In this document: one piece after another, positions 1 through 8,525 of the stretch
Layout of the letters: every line of letters begins with the position of its first letter
Position numbering within the stretch: position 1 is the stretch's first letter
NCBI GenBank assembly: GCA_963814875.1
Contig: CAWFFJ010000021.1
Span: 62,001 to 126,000, forward strand
Origin: CAVSIS01 sp963814875
Lineage (GTDB): Bacteria; Acidobacteriota; Thermoanaerobaculia; Thermoanaerobaculales; Sulfomarinibacteraceae
Direction: 5' to 3'
DNA: 64,000 bases
Translations under genes and position numbers: made by a program
The notes under the pieces: generated by a model
The model's database searches: none
What the model was told of the DNA's origin: nothing
The model's input: the letters and a program-made list of their open reading frames with translations, nothing else

Positions 1-690
1 GCGCGTCGCCAGCCCGAGATCCACGTCCGGCTCCGCGGCCAAGAGCAGGAACGCCGCGTCCGCCGCCTCCCGCACCGGAACCTTGAGCCGCCAACCGGAG
101 ACGAGGTCGCGCGACACGTCCTCGCGGACCTCGACCAGGCGCACTGCGCGCAGCGCCATCCGTACCAGCCGGGCCTGGTAGCCGGCAGCGAACGGTCCGA
201 TCGACTGCGCCCACAGGTAGACTGGCTTGCCGAGCACCGCCGCCAGCCGGAAGCTGTGGAGGTGGATGAGCAGCATGACGTTGCCGTGCAGGCGGGACGT
301 CGTGTAGAGGTAGCCTCCACCCGCCGCGATCACGAGGTCCGACCGGGCGTAGCTGCGGAGCAGGCGGCGAAGGCCCCGGGGAACCGGCAGGTCCCACCGC
401 GCCAGGCGCCACGCGCCGGCCCAGAGCAGGCTCAAGGGCACCAGGACCTTCAGGAAGTACAGGCAACGCAGACGCGGACCGCCCGGGCACGCGTCCTTGA
501 GCGAGTGGAAGGACGGTTCGACCGGGACCGGGTAGGCGTTGTCGTTGCCGGGGTGGTCGGCGGACGAGAGCGCGATCTCGGCGTCCTCGAGGCCGGGGTT
601 GCGGCGTAGGCACTCGATCATTCCGAGGACGATCGCCGCGTCGCCCGCGTTGCGGGCGCTGTAGACGTTGGTGACGAGGACGCGGGTCAT
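1..690 (-). CDS. Polysaccharide pyruvyl transferase family protein (partial)
   Basis: Partial gene: 230 codons are visible and the C-terminus lies beyond the left edge. The ATG at 690 gives MTRVLVTNVYSARNAGDAAI, whose N..NAGD..I loop is typical of the polysaccharide pyruvyl transferase family (WcaK/CsaB-like). AGGGYLYT at about residues 123-130 and GKPVYLWAQSIGPF at about 154-167 are further family hallmarks. Members either add ketal pyruvate to sugars or act as GT-B-like transferases in cell-surface glycan assembly; the substrate cannot be told here. It lies 16 nt downstream of the radical SAM gene, on the same strand, as the last visible gene of the glycan operon. Confidence 0.82.
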   Translation of the reverse strand, partial: MTRVLVTNVYSARNAGDAAIVLGMIECLRRNPGLEDAEIALSSADHPGNDNAYPVPVEPSFHSLKDACPGGPRLRCLYFLKVLVPLSLLWAGAWRLARWDLPVPRGLRRLLRSYARSDLVIAAGGGYLYTTSRLHGNVMLLIHLHSFRLAAVLGKPVYLWAQSIGPFAAGYQARLVRMALRAVRLVEVREDVSRDLVSGWRLKVPVREAADAAFLLLAAEPDVDLGLATR

Positions 691-706
691 CGTCCTCCTG
701 CCCCGA

Positions 707-1843
707 TCAGGGGCGGCTCGCGTCGCGGCGCCCGAGCCTCCGCCTCGCGGTCGCTGCGAGCATCCTGGGGAGGTCCTTCTCGATCTCCCACCGGGTCCGC
801 GTGTAGGGCGGGCAGGTCGCACAGCGGCCGTTTTCGAGGTCGCGGAGGCGGTAGGCGAGGTTGTCGCCGTCGAAGTAGATCTCGGACGGCGCCGCAGTCC
901 GGCAGCTCCCGATCGCCCGGCTGTGGGGACAGTAGTAGACCGTGCCGTCGTGGCCGAGGAGCAGCCCGCCCATCGCGTAGTAGCACGACAGGCTGCGCTG
1001 CCGAGTGCCCTCGAGAACGTCGGCGAGCTCCCGGTACTTCACCGCCGACGGCGCACCCTGAGCCGGGTCGTCGGCGACCTCTCGCAGGAAGGCGGTCAGC
1101 TCCTGTTGCCGTGCCTCGGGGACGAAGGCGCCCTCGAGACCCTGGGTCCGGAAGCGCTCCCTCTGCTCGCCGACCACGAAGGCGACCGGGATCGAGCGTT
1201 CAGCGGCCCAGCGGCACAGCTCTCTGACCGTCGGGAGGTTGTCCGCGAGCAGAACACAGTTGAACGAGAAGCTCAGGCGTCGCTCGCGGCGGAGCTGCTC
1301 GAGGATCCCGACGGTGCGTTCGATGCGAGCGAAGGCGCGTTCGACGCCGTAGATCCGGTCGAGGGCTTCACCCGTGCCGTGTACCGAAACGCAGACGTCA
1401 AACAGGACACCGGCCTGACGGCACCGCTCGGCGAGCACAGGGAGTACGGCCTCCGCCCGCCGGTGAAGGAGCCCGTTGGTGGTCAGGCTGAAGCGCTTGA
1501 GACGTGCGCACCGGGCCGGGAACGCCGCGACGAGATCAGGGAGATCGTCGCGCAGGAGCGGCTCGCCGCCGCTCATGCCGACGTACTCCATCTTCGTGAA
1601 CAGCCGGTCGGACAGGATCCTGGAGAGCTCGTCCGGGCTGAGGTCGTCGCCGACCGCACTGTCCTCCTTCCAGATCCCGCACATCACGCAGCGCGCGTTG
1701 CAGCGGTGGGTTGACAGGTAGTGCATCGCGCGGGGCAGCGGGGGCGTGCTGCGAAGAGGCTCGATGAGGCGGTAGCGCATGAAAACCGTGAGGGCTTCCG
1801 CGCCAAGGGCGAGCGACGAGCGGAGCGTGCGGCGCTCGCTCAT
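707..1843 (-). CDS. Radical SAM protein with SPASM-like Cys-rich C-terminus
   Basis: 378 aa. The 4Fe-4S/SAM motif CxxxCxxC is seen as C48-NAR-C52-VM-C55 after a short N-terminus, followed by MSGGEPLLRDDL (the GGEP SAM-contact motif). The C-terminal part (SCYYAM...YYCPHSRAIGSC...GRCATCPPY) has clustered cysteines, like a SPASM/twitch auxiliary-cluster domain. The ATG at 1843 overlaps the upstream stop by 4 nt (ATGA); a longer reading from 1885 would overlap that gene more and is less likely. Lying among glycosyltransferases, it may modify a sugar or lipid carrier. This is inference; no substrate is evident. Confidence 0.8.
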   Translation of the reverse strand: MSERRTLRSSLALGAEALTVFMRYRLIEPLRSTPPLPRAMHYLSTHRCNARCVMCGIWKEDSAVGDDLSPDELSRILSDRLFTKMEYVGMSGGEPLLRDDLPDLVAAFPARCARLKRFSLTTNGLLHRRAEAVLPVLAERCRQAGVLFDVCVSVHGTGEALDRIYGVERAFARIERTVGILEQLRRERRLSFSFNCVLLADNLPTVRELCRWAAERSIPVAFVVGEQRERFRTQGLEGAFVPEARQQELTAFLREVADDPAQGAPSAVKYRELADVLEGTRQRSLSCYYAMGGLLLGHDGTVYYCPHSRAIGSCRTAAPSEIYFDGDNLAYRLRDLENGRCATCPPYTRTRWEIEKDLPRMLAATARRRLGRRDASRP

Positions 1844-3312
1844 GGCTCGGCGGTCGGGGCGCTCGGACGGCGGACCCGCCGCCACGGTAGCAGCCGCTCG
1901 GCGAACTTCGCCGCGAGGAGCTTCGCGCCGATCCGTGGCGGGATGACGATCAGGTGGGTGCCGATGTTCACCGAGGCCATGTAGATCATCTCAAAGAGGC
2001 GATTCGACGGTAGCTTGATGAGGCGGCGCACGAGCGGCTTGAGCCACGGGCACCAGACCAGGAGCGGAAAGAACTTGTGCAGGTTCTCGATCTGGCGCTT
2101 CTCGGACTCGTCGGCATGATGGAGCGCGGTGGCGAAACCGAAGCCGTGCCCGGTGGCGAGCTGGTCCAGGTTGTCGTCCTGGAGAACGCCGAGCTCACTG
2201 GCGATCTGGTGGATCTCGGTCCCGGGAAATGCCTGCAGCACCGATGCCGACGCGTAGCTGGGGCGCGCCTTGATGTTGAGGTCGACAGTCTCCCAGTCCT
2301 CATTGAGACCGCCGCCGGGCAACGCCAGGATATTGGCGGTCGTCAGCCGGATGCCGCTTCGGCGGATGATCCTCGCCGCTCGAAGTATCTGCTCTTCGCT
2401 CATCCCGCGTTTGAGGACGGCATTCCGTATCCTCTCATTGCCGGCCTCGATACCCATCATCATCCGGTAACAACCGGCGTTTGCGAGAGCTTGGACGACC
2501 TCGTCGGTCACCACGTTCGCCCGCACCAGGCAGGTGAACGGGAGTCCGATCTCCTCCCGATAGCGTGGCGCGAACTCGAGAACCCACGTGCGGTCGAGGA
2601 TGAAAATGTCGTCCACGAACCGTATCAGCTGTCGGCCGCTCTGCTTCAAGCTGTGAAGCTCCCGCATCACGTGGTCAATGCTGCGGCGGCGTAGGGTCCG
2701 GCCCTTGCCCTCGTAGATCTTGTGGTAGACATGGTTGAAACAGTAGGTGCAGTGGTAGGGGCAGCCGCGCCCAGTCATGACGGCGGCGGATGGGTGGGGG
2801 CGTGTGACCTCGCCGCGGAAGAGGTCGTGGTCGGGCAGTGGGAGCTCGTCGAGGTTCTCGATCAGGGGTCGAACCGGGTTGCGGTGGATCGTACCGCCGT
2901 CTTTGACCCACAAGTTGGCGATCGAGGTTGCAGGCCGGCCGTCGATGCGGGCCGAGACCAGCTCGAGCATCGGGTACTCGCCTTCGCCGATGCACACCGC
3001 ATCGACGCCGTCCTCCTCGATCACCTCTGGAAAGTACGTCGTGTGGACGCCGCCGAACACGGAGTAGACCTTCGGGTGGCTCTCCTTGATGCGGCGGTTC
3101 AGGTCGAGGTAGACGCGCGAAAACGCGGTCACCGTGCTGTAGGCGAGCACGAGATCGCCGTCGCCGCCGAGCCGGCGCTCGACCGCCTCGGCATCCGCCG
3201 GGACCACCTCGCTCTCAATCCCGTGCTGGCGCAGGACCGCGGCGATGGTCATTACGCCGAGACACTGGTTGTGCTCCCGCTCGAGCTGGTGGATTGGCCA
3301 AATCACTCGCAT
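1840..3312 (-). CDS. B12-binding-type radical SAM protein
   Basis: 490 aa. The N-terminal ~150 residues are Rossmann-like in the manner of cobalamin-binding domains (LAYSTVTAF, YSVFGGVHTTYFPE, VDAVCIGEGEYP), but a textbook DxHxxG cobalamin ligand motif is not clear. A radical SAM core follows with C184-PYH-C188-TY-C191. Family members do methylations and C-C bond chemistry (the BchE/HpnP/HpnJ type). The start is the ATG at 3312 (MRVIWPIHQLE). The open frame extends upstream to 3462 only through a proline run translated from the adjacent poly-G block, which is not credible coding. The stop overlaps the next gene (ATGA). Its position in the glycan operon suggests lipid-carrier or sugar modification. 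Confidence 0.82.
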   Translation of the reverse strand: MRVIWPIHQLEREHNQCLGVMTIAAVLRQHGIESEVVPADAEAVERRLGGDGDLVLAYSTVTAFSRVYLDLNRRIKESHPKVYSVFGGVHTTYFPEVIEEDGVDAVCIGEGEYPMLELVSARIDGRPATSIANLWVKDGGTIHRNPVRPLIENLDELPLPDHDLFRGEVTRPHPSAAVMTGRGCPYHCTYCFNHVYHKIYEGKGRTLRRRSIDHVMRELHSLKQSGRQLIRFVDDIFILDRTWVLEFAPRYREEIGLPFTCLVRANVVTDEVVQALANAGCYRMMMGIEAGNERIRNAVLKRGMSEEQILRAARIIRRSGIRLTTANILALPGGGLNEDWETVDLNIKARPSYASASVLQAFPGTEIHQIASELGVLQDDNLDQLATGHGFGFATALHHADESEKRQIENLHKFFPLLVWCPWLKPLVRRLIKLPSNRLFEMIYMASVNIGTHLIVIPPRIGAKLLAAKFAERLLPWRRVRRPSAPTAEP

Positions 3313-3360
3313 CGTGCGTCCATGATAGCGGTAACGGGGGGTCGCGCGGCGCGAAGAGAG

Positions 3361-3457
<97 letters not shown>

Positions 3458-3898
3458 TGCACGTGCTGAACAGGTGTGCGCCCCAGGGCGAGGTCGGGGA
3501 GCGCGAGGCGGCCCCCGGACGGGCACCCGACGGCACTCGGCGAGCACTGCGGCAGGATCGTCGACGTGCTCGATCGTCTCGAGCAGCAGGATGACGTCCC
3601 AGGCGTGGTCCGCGAACGGCAGCGGGCCGAGCGACTGCAAACCCGGCGTGGGCGGGGCCCGGGAAGGGCGCGCGCCCGGGCGAGCCTCGGGGCGAGGTCG
3701 ACCGACGACGTGCCCGCCCCGCGGAGCGGCGCGCAGGTCTGTCACCGAGGCAGCCACGTCCGCCACGTCGCGGGACAGTTCGACCGCGGGGAGCAGCGCG
3801 CGAGCTGAGGGAGCGGCGGATCGCGGTGAGAAAGGTCGGACGGGGGTCGGGGGGGAGGAGGGGGGGAAGATCGCCGCGAGCTGTACCGCCGGTATCAC
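3458..3898 (-). pseudogene. Class I SAM methyltransferase, multiply frameshifted and truncated at the poly-G block
   Basis: Methyltransferase motifs can be read only by changing frame. One frame gives VDLAPRLARARALP (motif post I); another gives PLPFADHAWDVILLLETIEHVDDP and AECRRV (motifs II/III); a third gives SGGRLALPDLALG (the usual RPGGRL..VP region). The GTG at 3898 overlaps the stop of the upstream GT4 gene by 4 nt (GTGA), as elsewhere in this operon, so a functional gene is expected here. The C-terminal third is replaced by the poly-G block. Well-preserved motifs with several indels favour sequence error over an old pseudogene. Confidence 0.7.
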
Positions 3899-5079
3899 CG
3901 CGCTCCTGCTGTGGCGACAAGCTCCTCATAGAGTCCGCGGAGGCGCTGCGCGTGGCCGGCGGCGGTGTACCGGTCGAGAAAGCGCCGGCGCGCGGCCCGT
4001 CCCATCGTCGTGGTTCGTTCTGGCTCGGCGAGCAGCGCGAGCAGCGCGGCCGCGAGCCCGGCCACGTCGGCGCGCTCGACGAGGGAGCCGACGACGCCGT
4101 CCTCGACCAGCTCGGGGAGCCCGCCGATGCGAGTGGCAACCACCGGAAGCCCGTGCGCCATGGCCTCGAGCACGGCGACCGGACAGTTCTCCATCCACAG
4201 GGTCGGTAGGACGAACACGCCCGCCTCCTCGTAGCGCCGGCTGAGCTCGTCGGCTTTCAGCGGTCCCGTCCACACGACACGGCCCGAGAGTCCGAGCTGA
4301 GCGGCGAGGTCGACCAGCCAGGGTTGCTGGGATCCGTCGCCGGCGATCTCGAGGGACACACGCGGGCGATGCTCGGCGACCGTCGCCAGAGCGCGCAGTA
4401 GGACGTCAACACCCTTTTCCGGCCCGAGGCGGCCGGCAAAGAGTAGGCGGTCGGGATCGCGCAACCGCTCCGACGCCCCGGCGGGCTCCCGGGCGAAGTT
4501 CGCGAGGTGGACGACCCGGGCGGCGCGCAGGCTGCGTCGCAGCCAGCCCGCGAGGTGCTCCGAAGGCGCGATGAAAAGGTCGACCCAGGAGCGCAGCATG
4601 CCGCGGTGCAGGGCGACCTTGAGCCACCGCAGGTTGTTGTAGGGCCTCCACGCCCAGCCGCGGCGCGAGGCGAGGCAGTCGAGAGCCAGGCAGCGGGCGC
4701 CAAACCCGGTCTCGCACGGGGCGCCGTCGGGAGTGATCATCCACTTGCGAGGGCACACCAGGTGGTAGTCGTGGACCGTCATCGCGACCGGGACGCCGGC
4801 CTTGCGGGCGGCGTGCAGCGGCACCGGGGAGAGACGCATCCACAGGTTGTGGGCGTGGACAATGTCGGGACCGGTGCTGCGGATCCGATCGGCCAGCTCG
4901 TGCGTGTAGCCGAGGCCGGCCCAGCGCGTGGCGTGGTTCCGGACCGGTCCGCCCGGATACGCTGACGTGAACAAGTCGCACTCGACGCCGAGCGGGGCGA
5001 GGGCCTCTCCGAGCTGCAGCAGGTAGCTCCTGACGCCGCTCATTCCAATCACGTCGTCGGTCAGGTGGAGGACCCTCAC
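3895..5079 (-). CDS. Glycosyltransferase family 4
   Basis: 394 aa. GT-B retaining glycosyltransferase of GT4 type. The N-terminal acceptor domain starts MRVLHLTDDVIGMSGVRSYL; DIVHAHNLW follows at about residue 92, and the C-terminal donor domain has LLFAGRLGPEKGVDVLLRAL and the E-x7-E region ENCPVAVLEAMAHGLPVVA. It probably transfers a hexose from a nucleotide sugar to a growing membrane-linked glycan in the cytoplasm. GTG start at 5079 overlaps the upstream stop (GTGA); the stop in turn overlaps the methyltransferase start. Donor and acceptor are unknown. Confidence 0.9.
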   Translation of the reverse strand: MRVLHLTDDVIGMSGVRSYLLQLGEALAPLGVECDLFTSAYPGGPVRNHATRWAGLGYTHELADRIRSTGPDIVHAHNLWMRLSPVPLHAARKAGVPVAMTVHDYHLVCPRKWMITPDGAPCETGFGARCLALDCLASRRGWAWRPYNNLRWLKVALHRGMLRSWVDLFIAPSEHLAGWLRRSLRAARVVHLANFAREPAGASERLRDPDRLLFAGRLGPEKGVDVLLRALATVAEHRPRVSLEIAGDGSQQPWLVDLAAQLGLSGRVVWTGPLKADELSRRYEEAGVFVLPTLWMENCPVAVLEAMAHGLPVVATRIGGLPELVEDGVVGSLVERADVAGLAAALLALLAEPERTTTMGRAARRRFLDRYTAAGHAQRLRGLYEELVATAGAR

Positions 5080-6317
5080 GGAACCCTCCGGGCGGGACCG
5101 CGGCCGTGGCTCGCGAGGCCGGTCGGATCAGTGACGCAGGCCCCGAAGAGCCCGTCGAAGCGCTCGGCGATGCTCGCCCAGCTGAACTGCGTCTCGACCA
5201 TTCGGCGCCCGACCTCGACGGTGCGCCGACGCAGCGCCTGGTCGCCGAGCAGCTTCAGACACTGTCGCGCGAGATCCTCCGGATCCCCTGGGCGGGCGAG
5301 CAGACCCGTCTCGCCGTCGCGGATGATGTCGGGGATGCCACCGACCCGGGACCCCACGACCGGCGTGCCGCTGGCCAGTGCCTCGAGGAGCACGACTCCG
5401 AGCCCTTCGATCTGGACCGACGGCAGCACCACCAGGTCGGCCGAGGCCAGGACGGCGGGGACCTCGGCGTGGGAGATCCGGCCAGCAAAGCGGACGAACT
5501 CGTCGAGAGCGGAGGCCGCGACGATCCTTCGGATCGCCTGCTCCTCAGGGCCGAACCCGACCAGGACAAGACGTGCACGGGGAAGGTGGCGCAAGATCTC
5601 GGGCATCGCCGCCACCAGGTGGGGGATGCCCTTGTGCTCGGAGAAGCGGCCGATGAAGAGCAGCTGGGGGTCGCCGCCGCCGAGCCGCTTGCGGATCTCT
5701 GCCGACGCGAGGTGCTTTCCGTAGTTCTCGGGGTGCACCCCCATCGGCACCACCTCGGAGCGCATTCCCGGGTGGATGCGTGCGACCCGGCTGCGGGTGC
5801 CGTCGCTGTTGACCGTGCAGGTGTGGCAGCGCGCGAGCACGAACCGGTTCACGGTCTGGAACAGGAGGCTGTCGAGGTAGACGTCGCTGCCGTGCGCGCT
5901 GACCACGACCGGGCGCTTGTGGACGCCGCCGAACAAGACGCCCATCATCCCGCTTGAGATCAGCCAGTGGCAGTGGACGAGGTCGGGCGCTGTTTGGCGG
6001 ACCGTTCGCGCTACCGCCACGCCCTGCGCGGCGAGGAAGAACGGCAGATTGGCGCGCGCCCAGCTGCTACGCCGCAGGTTGGGAAGGATGCCGCCGTTGT
6101 AGCACAGGCGCTGGAGGGAGGGAGGGACGAAGTAGCGGAAGCGGCGCATCTCGACGCCGTCGACGAGCTCTCGGGTAGCGGCGCCGTCGGCGTGGGGTAG
6201 GAGGGTCGTGACCTGGTGGCCGAGGCGAGCCAGCTCGCGATTGATCTCGAGCACGTACGAAGGCTCGCTATCGCCCGCGAACCTCGGGTGGGTGGTGGCG
6301 ACGCTGAGGATCCTCAC
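5076..6317 (-). CDS. Glycosyltransferase family 4
   Basis: 413 aa. A second GT4 enzyme: N-terminus MRILSVATTHPRFAGDSEPSYV (GTG start), DLVHCHWLISSG in the acceptor domain, and in the donor domain LLFIGRFSEHKGIPHLV plus the E-x7-E region EGLGVVLLEALASGTPVVGSRVGG. GTG at 6317 overlaps the upstream stop by 4 nt; the open frame extends 107 codons further only by reading through the upstream gene. It acts with the neighbouring GT4 and GT-C proteins on a shared surface glycan, judged by translational coupling. Confidence 0.9.
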   Translation of the reverse strand: MRILSVATTHPRFAGDSEPSYVLEINRELARLGHQVTTLLPHADGAATRELVDGVEMRRFRYFVPPSLQRLCYNGGILPNLRRSSWARANLPFFLAAQGVAVARTVRQTAPDLVHCHWLISSGMMGVLFGGVHKRPVVVSAHGSDVYLDSLLFQTVNRFVLARCHTCTVNSDGTRSRVARIHPGMRSEVVPMGVHPENYGKHLASAEIRKRLGGGDPQLLFIGRFSEHKGIPHLVAAMPEILRHLPRARLVLVGFGPEEQAIRRIVAASALDEFVRFAGRISHAEVPAVLASADLVVLPSVQIEGLGVVLLEALASGTPVVGSRVGGIPDIIRDGETGLLARPGDPEDLARQCLKLLGDQALRRRTVEVGRRMVETQFSWASIAERFDGLFGACVTDPTGLASHGRGPARRVP

Positions 6318-8392
6318 GGTGTCGGGCCGGTCTCGGCCCGGCGGCTCGCAGCGTCGGCTCGCGTCACCGGATCGGCACTGTCCGTGCACGGAACGAAGCC
6401 GACCCTGCTCACTGTGAAGACGCCAAGGTCGTTGAACCACAGCTGATAGGGGCAAATCGCTCCCCAACGGTACAGCCACAGCTCGACCAGCGACGCTCTC
6501 GGCTTCGGTGCGGCCCCCTCGGACAGCTTCAGGACGTCTTGGAAGCCATGGTTCTCGGCGACCGGGGTGGTCAGTACCGGGCGACCGTCGACTCGGACCT
6601 GGAGGACCTTGGTGTGTGGCGCCGCGCCGCCGATCCACAGCGAGAGGTCGAGGCAGCCCGTCCCGTCGCGTCGCAGGAGGAAGCCGGACACGGCCCGCGA
6701 GTAGCTCCGGGTCTTCGGCGTGGTTCCAAGCCCGCCGACGAACGGATCATCGTCGTCCCCGGAGGAATAGGCGGTAGGGAGCTCGGTGACGTCGGCTGGA
6801 AGGTGGATCGGAGGATAGGGCTCGAGCCGGTTCAGGCGGTACAGGAAGCACGGGCCAACCTCCTGGACGAGCTCGGTCGAGGCGCGCGCGAGTGTGTCCT
6901 CCAGGAGATCGGGCTGGTTGAGGACCATGTGGTCGTCGGCCACGAAGTAGGTGTCGCTGAGCGGTTTCCGATAGAGCGCCAAGGGGAACTGATCGAGGTC
7001 GCGAAAGCTCCTCCCGGTGAGCGGCGCAAGGGTCGGCGCTTCGTACCACCCGCGGGCGTAGATCGTGGCGCCCGGCGGGAGACGGTTGATTGCGGTCACC
7101 ATGACGTCGGTCCACTCCCGCTCAGGAGTCATCTCGGTCACCGCGCCGAGCGAGGCCACGCCGTTTCCAACCAGCCAGAGCCAAGACAGCAGTGCGGCCA
7201 CGGCGACGTCAGCGACCCTGCGAATGCGCTGGCGCTCGCCGACCTCGCGCGCCTCACGACCGCTCGCGAGCGCCCTCCGTCCGGCCAGGACGATGAGGGT
7301 CGAGCTCAGCTCTGCGAGGAGGATCAGGCCGGCGATGACTCGCCGCAGCCAGGTGTGGCCGCTGGGCGACATCGTCAGCCACCACCCGATGAGCACCGCA
7401 GCGGCCGCCGCCAGCACGACCAGGCTCAGGCTCACTTGGCGGTGGGAGTCCGCCGCACGGCGGTCGTTCAGCATGGTGGCCGCCAGCAGCAGGAAGGGGC
7501 ACGCGAGGACGATGAGGGTCAGCCACTCCGGGCTCGAGAGATGGTGTGCGAGCACCGCGAGATGGCGAGCGGACTTGTCGATGCCGACCGTCGGATCGGC
7601 GAACCCAACCGATGTGCCCTGGCTGAACGAGCGCCGCAGCAGCTCGTCCCACCACTGGAGGAAGCCCGAAGGAGTGAGCGTCCTCAAACGCAGGATCTCG
7701 AGCGGCAGCAGGGCGAGAACGAACCCGGCGGCCATCGCGATCCAGTGGCGAAGGCCGACACGTCGCGTCATGAGGCGGTCGGCCACGGCGACCGGCACGA
7801 CGACGGCGACCGCCATGACCATCATGATCTTGGTCGAAACGGCGAGTCCGAAGCACCCTCCGGCGGCGAGAGCGGCGATGATCCAGCGACGCTCGGTCAC
7901 GAGATCGAGGCAGAGCAGCCCGGCGAGGAAGAAGACGACAGCCGGTACCTCACCGAGAACTCCGAGGCCGAGCATGAACAGGCGTGGCACGCCGAGGAGC
8001 AGCAGCACCGCGAGCATCGCGGCCACCGGGCCGGCCTGGCGGTTGGCGTAGGTCGCGGCGAGGGCGAAGAGCAGCACCAGGTAGACCAGGTTCGGAATCT
8101 GCGCCGTGGTGCTGTTGACACCCAGGTTGCGGAAGGCGACAGCGACCGGCACGATGACCGCGGGACCGGTCTGGACCCTGAGGTCGAAGTCGTTGAGGCC
8201 ACGATAAGTGGTCGCGTAGCGGCCCTTCTCGACCAAAGTGCGCGCGACCTGCGCGTTGAAGCCGCCGTCGAAGGCGATCGGAATGTGGCGGATCGCAAGG
8301 CCGCCGAGCGTGGCCGGGACGGCGCAGGCGAGCAGCAGGACGGCGGCGAACAGCAGCCGTGCGCGACTCTTCTGCCGGATGCTGTGGTCCAC
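6314..8392 (-). CDS. GT-C-type polytopic membrane glycosyltransferase-like protein
   Basis: 692 aa. About 10-12 hydrophobic segments fill the first ~430 residues, then a soluble C-terminal domain of ~260 residues. The first periplasmic loop carries an acidic residue (HIPIAFDGGFNAQVARTL), as in PMT/ArnT-type GT-C enzymes that use polyprenyl-phosphate sugars. Family assignment is by topology and this loop; sequence alone does not prove activity. It is the first gene of the minus-strand operon and is divergent from the GT-C gene at 8526. A possible TACAAT -10 lies 46 nt upstream of the ATG. Confidence 0.7.
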   Translation of the reverse strand: MDHSIRQKSRARLLFAAVLLLACAVPATLGGLAIRHIPIAFDGGFNAQVARTLVEKGRYATTYRGLNDFDLRVQTGPAVIVPVAVAFRNLGVNSTTAQIPNLVYLVLLFALAATYANRQAGPVAAMLAVLLLLGVPRLFMLGLGVLGEVPAVVFFLAGLLCLDLVTERRWIIAALAAGGCFGLAVSTKIMMVMAVAVVVPVAVADRLMTRRVGLRHWIAMAAGFVLALLPLEILRLRTLTPSGFLQWWDELLRRSFSQGTSVGFADPTVGIDKSARHLAVLAHHLSSPEWLTLIVLACPFLLLAATMLNDRRAADSHRQVSLSLVVLAAAAAVLIGWWLTMSPSGHTWLRRVIAGLILLAELSSTLIVLAGRRALASGREAREVGERQRIRRVADVAVAALLSWLWLVGNGVASLGAVTEMTPEREWTDVMVTAINRLPPGATIYARGWYEAPTLAPLTGRSFRDLDQFPLALYRKPLSDTYFVADDHMVLNQPDLLEDTLARASTELVQEVGPCFLYRLNRLEPYPPIHLPADVTELPTAYSSGDDDDPFVGGLGTTPKTRSYSRAVSGFLLRRDGTGCLDLSLWIGGAAPHTKVLQVRVDGRPVLTTPVAENHGFQDVLKLSEGAAPKPRASLVELWLYRWGAICPYQLWFNDLGVFTVSRVGFVPCTDSADPVTRADAASRRAETGPTP

Positions 8393-8437
8393 GAGCTGCC
8401 TCCGCCGTCTTGAGGGATCGGGCCGCCGATTTCAGCG

Positions 8438-8443
8438 ATTGTA
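8438..8443 (-). promoter_or_regulatory. Candidate -10 element for the glycan operon
   Basis: TACAAT on the minus strand within the 133-nt divergent gap between the 8392 start and the 8526 start. No good -35 match was seen at 16-18 nt, so support is a single hexamer plus position. Confidence 0.3.
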
Positions 8444-8525
8444 GCAACCCGACGGCGCCTGCTTGCTCCGCGCGGCCATGTGCGTGGACTTCCCATCGAC
8501 CTGCGGTGACCGTATCGTGGACTGC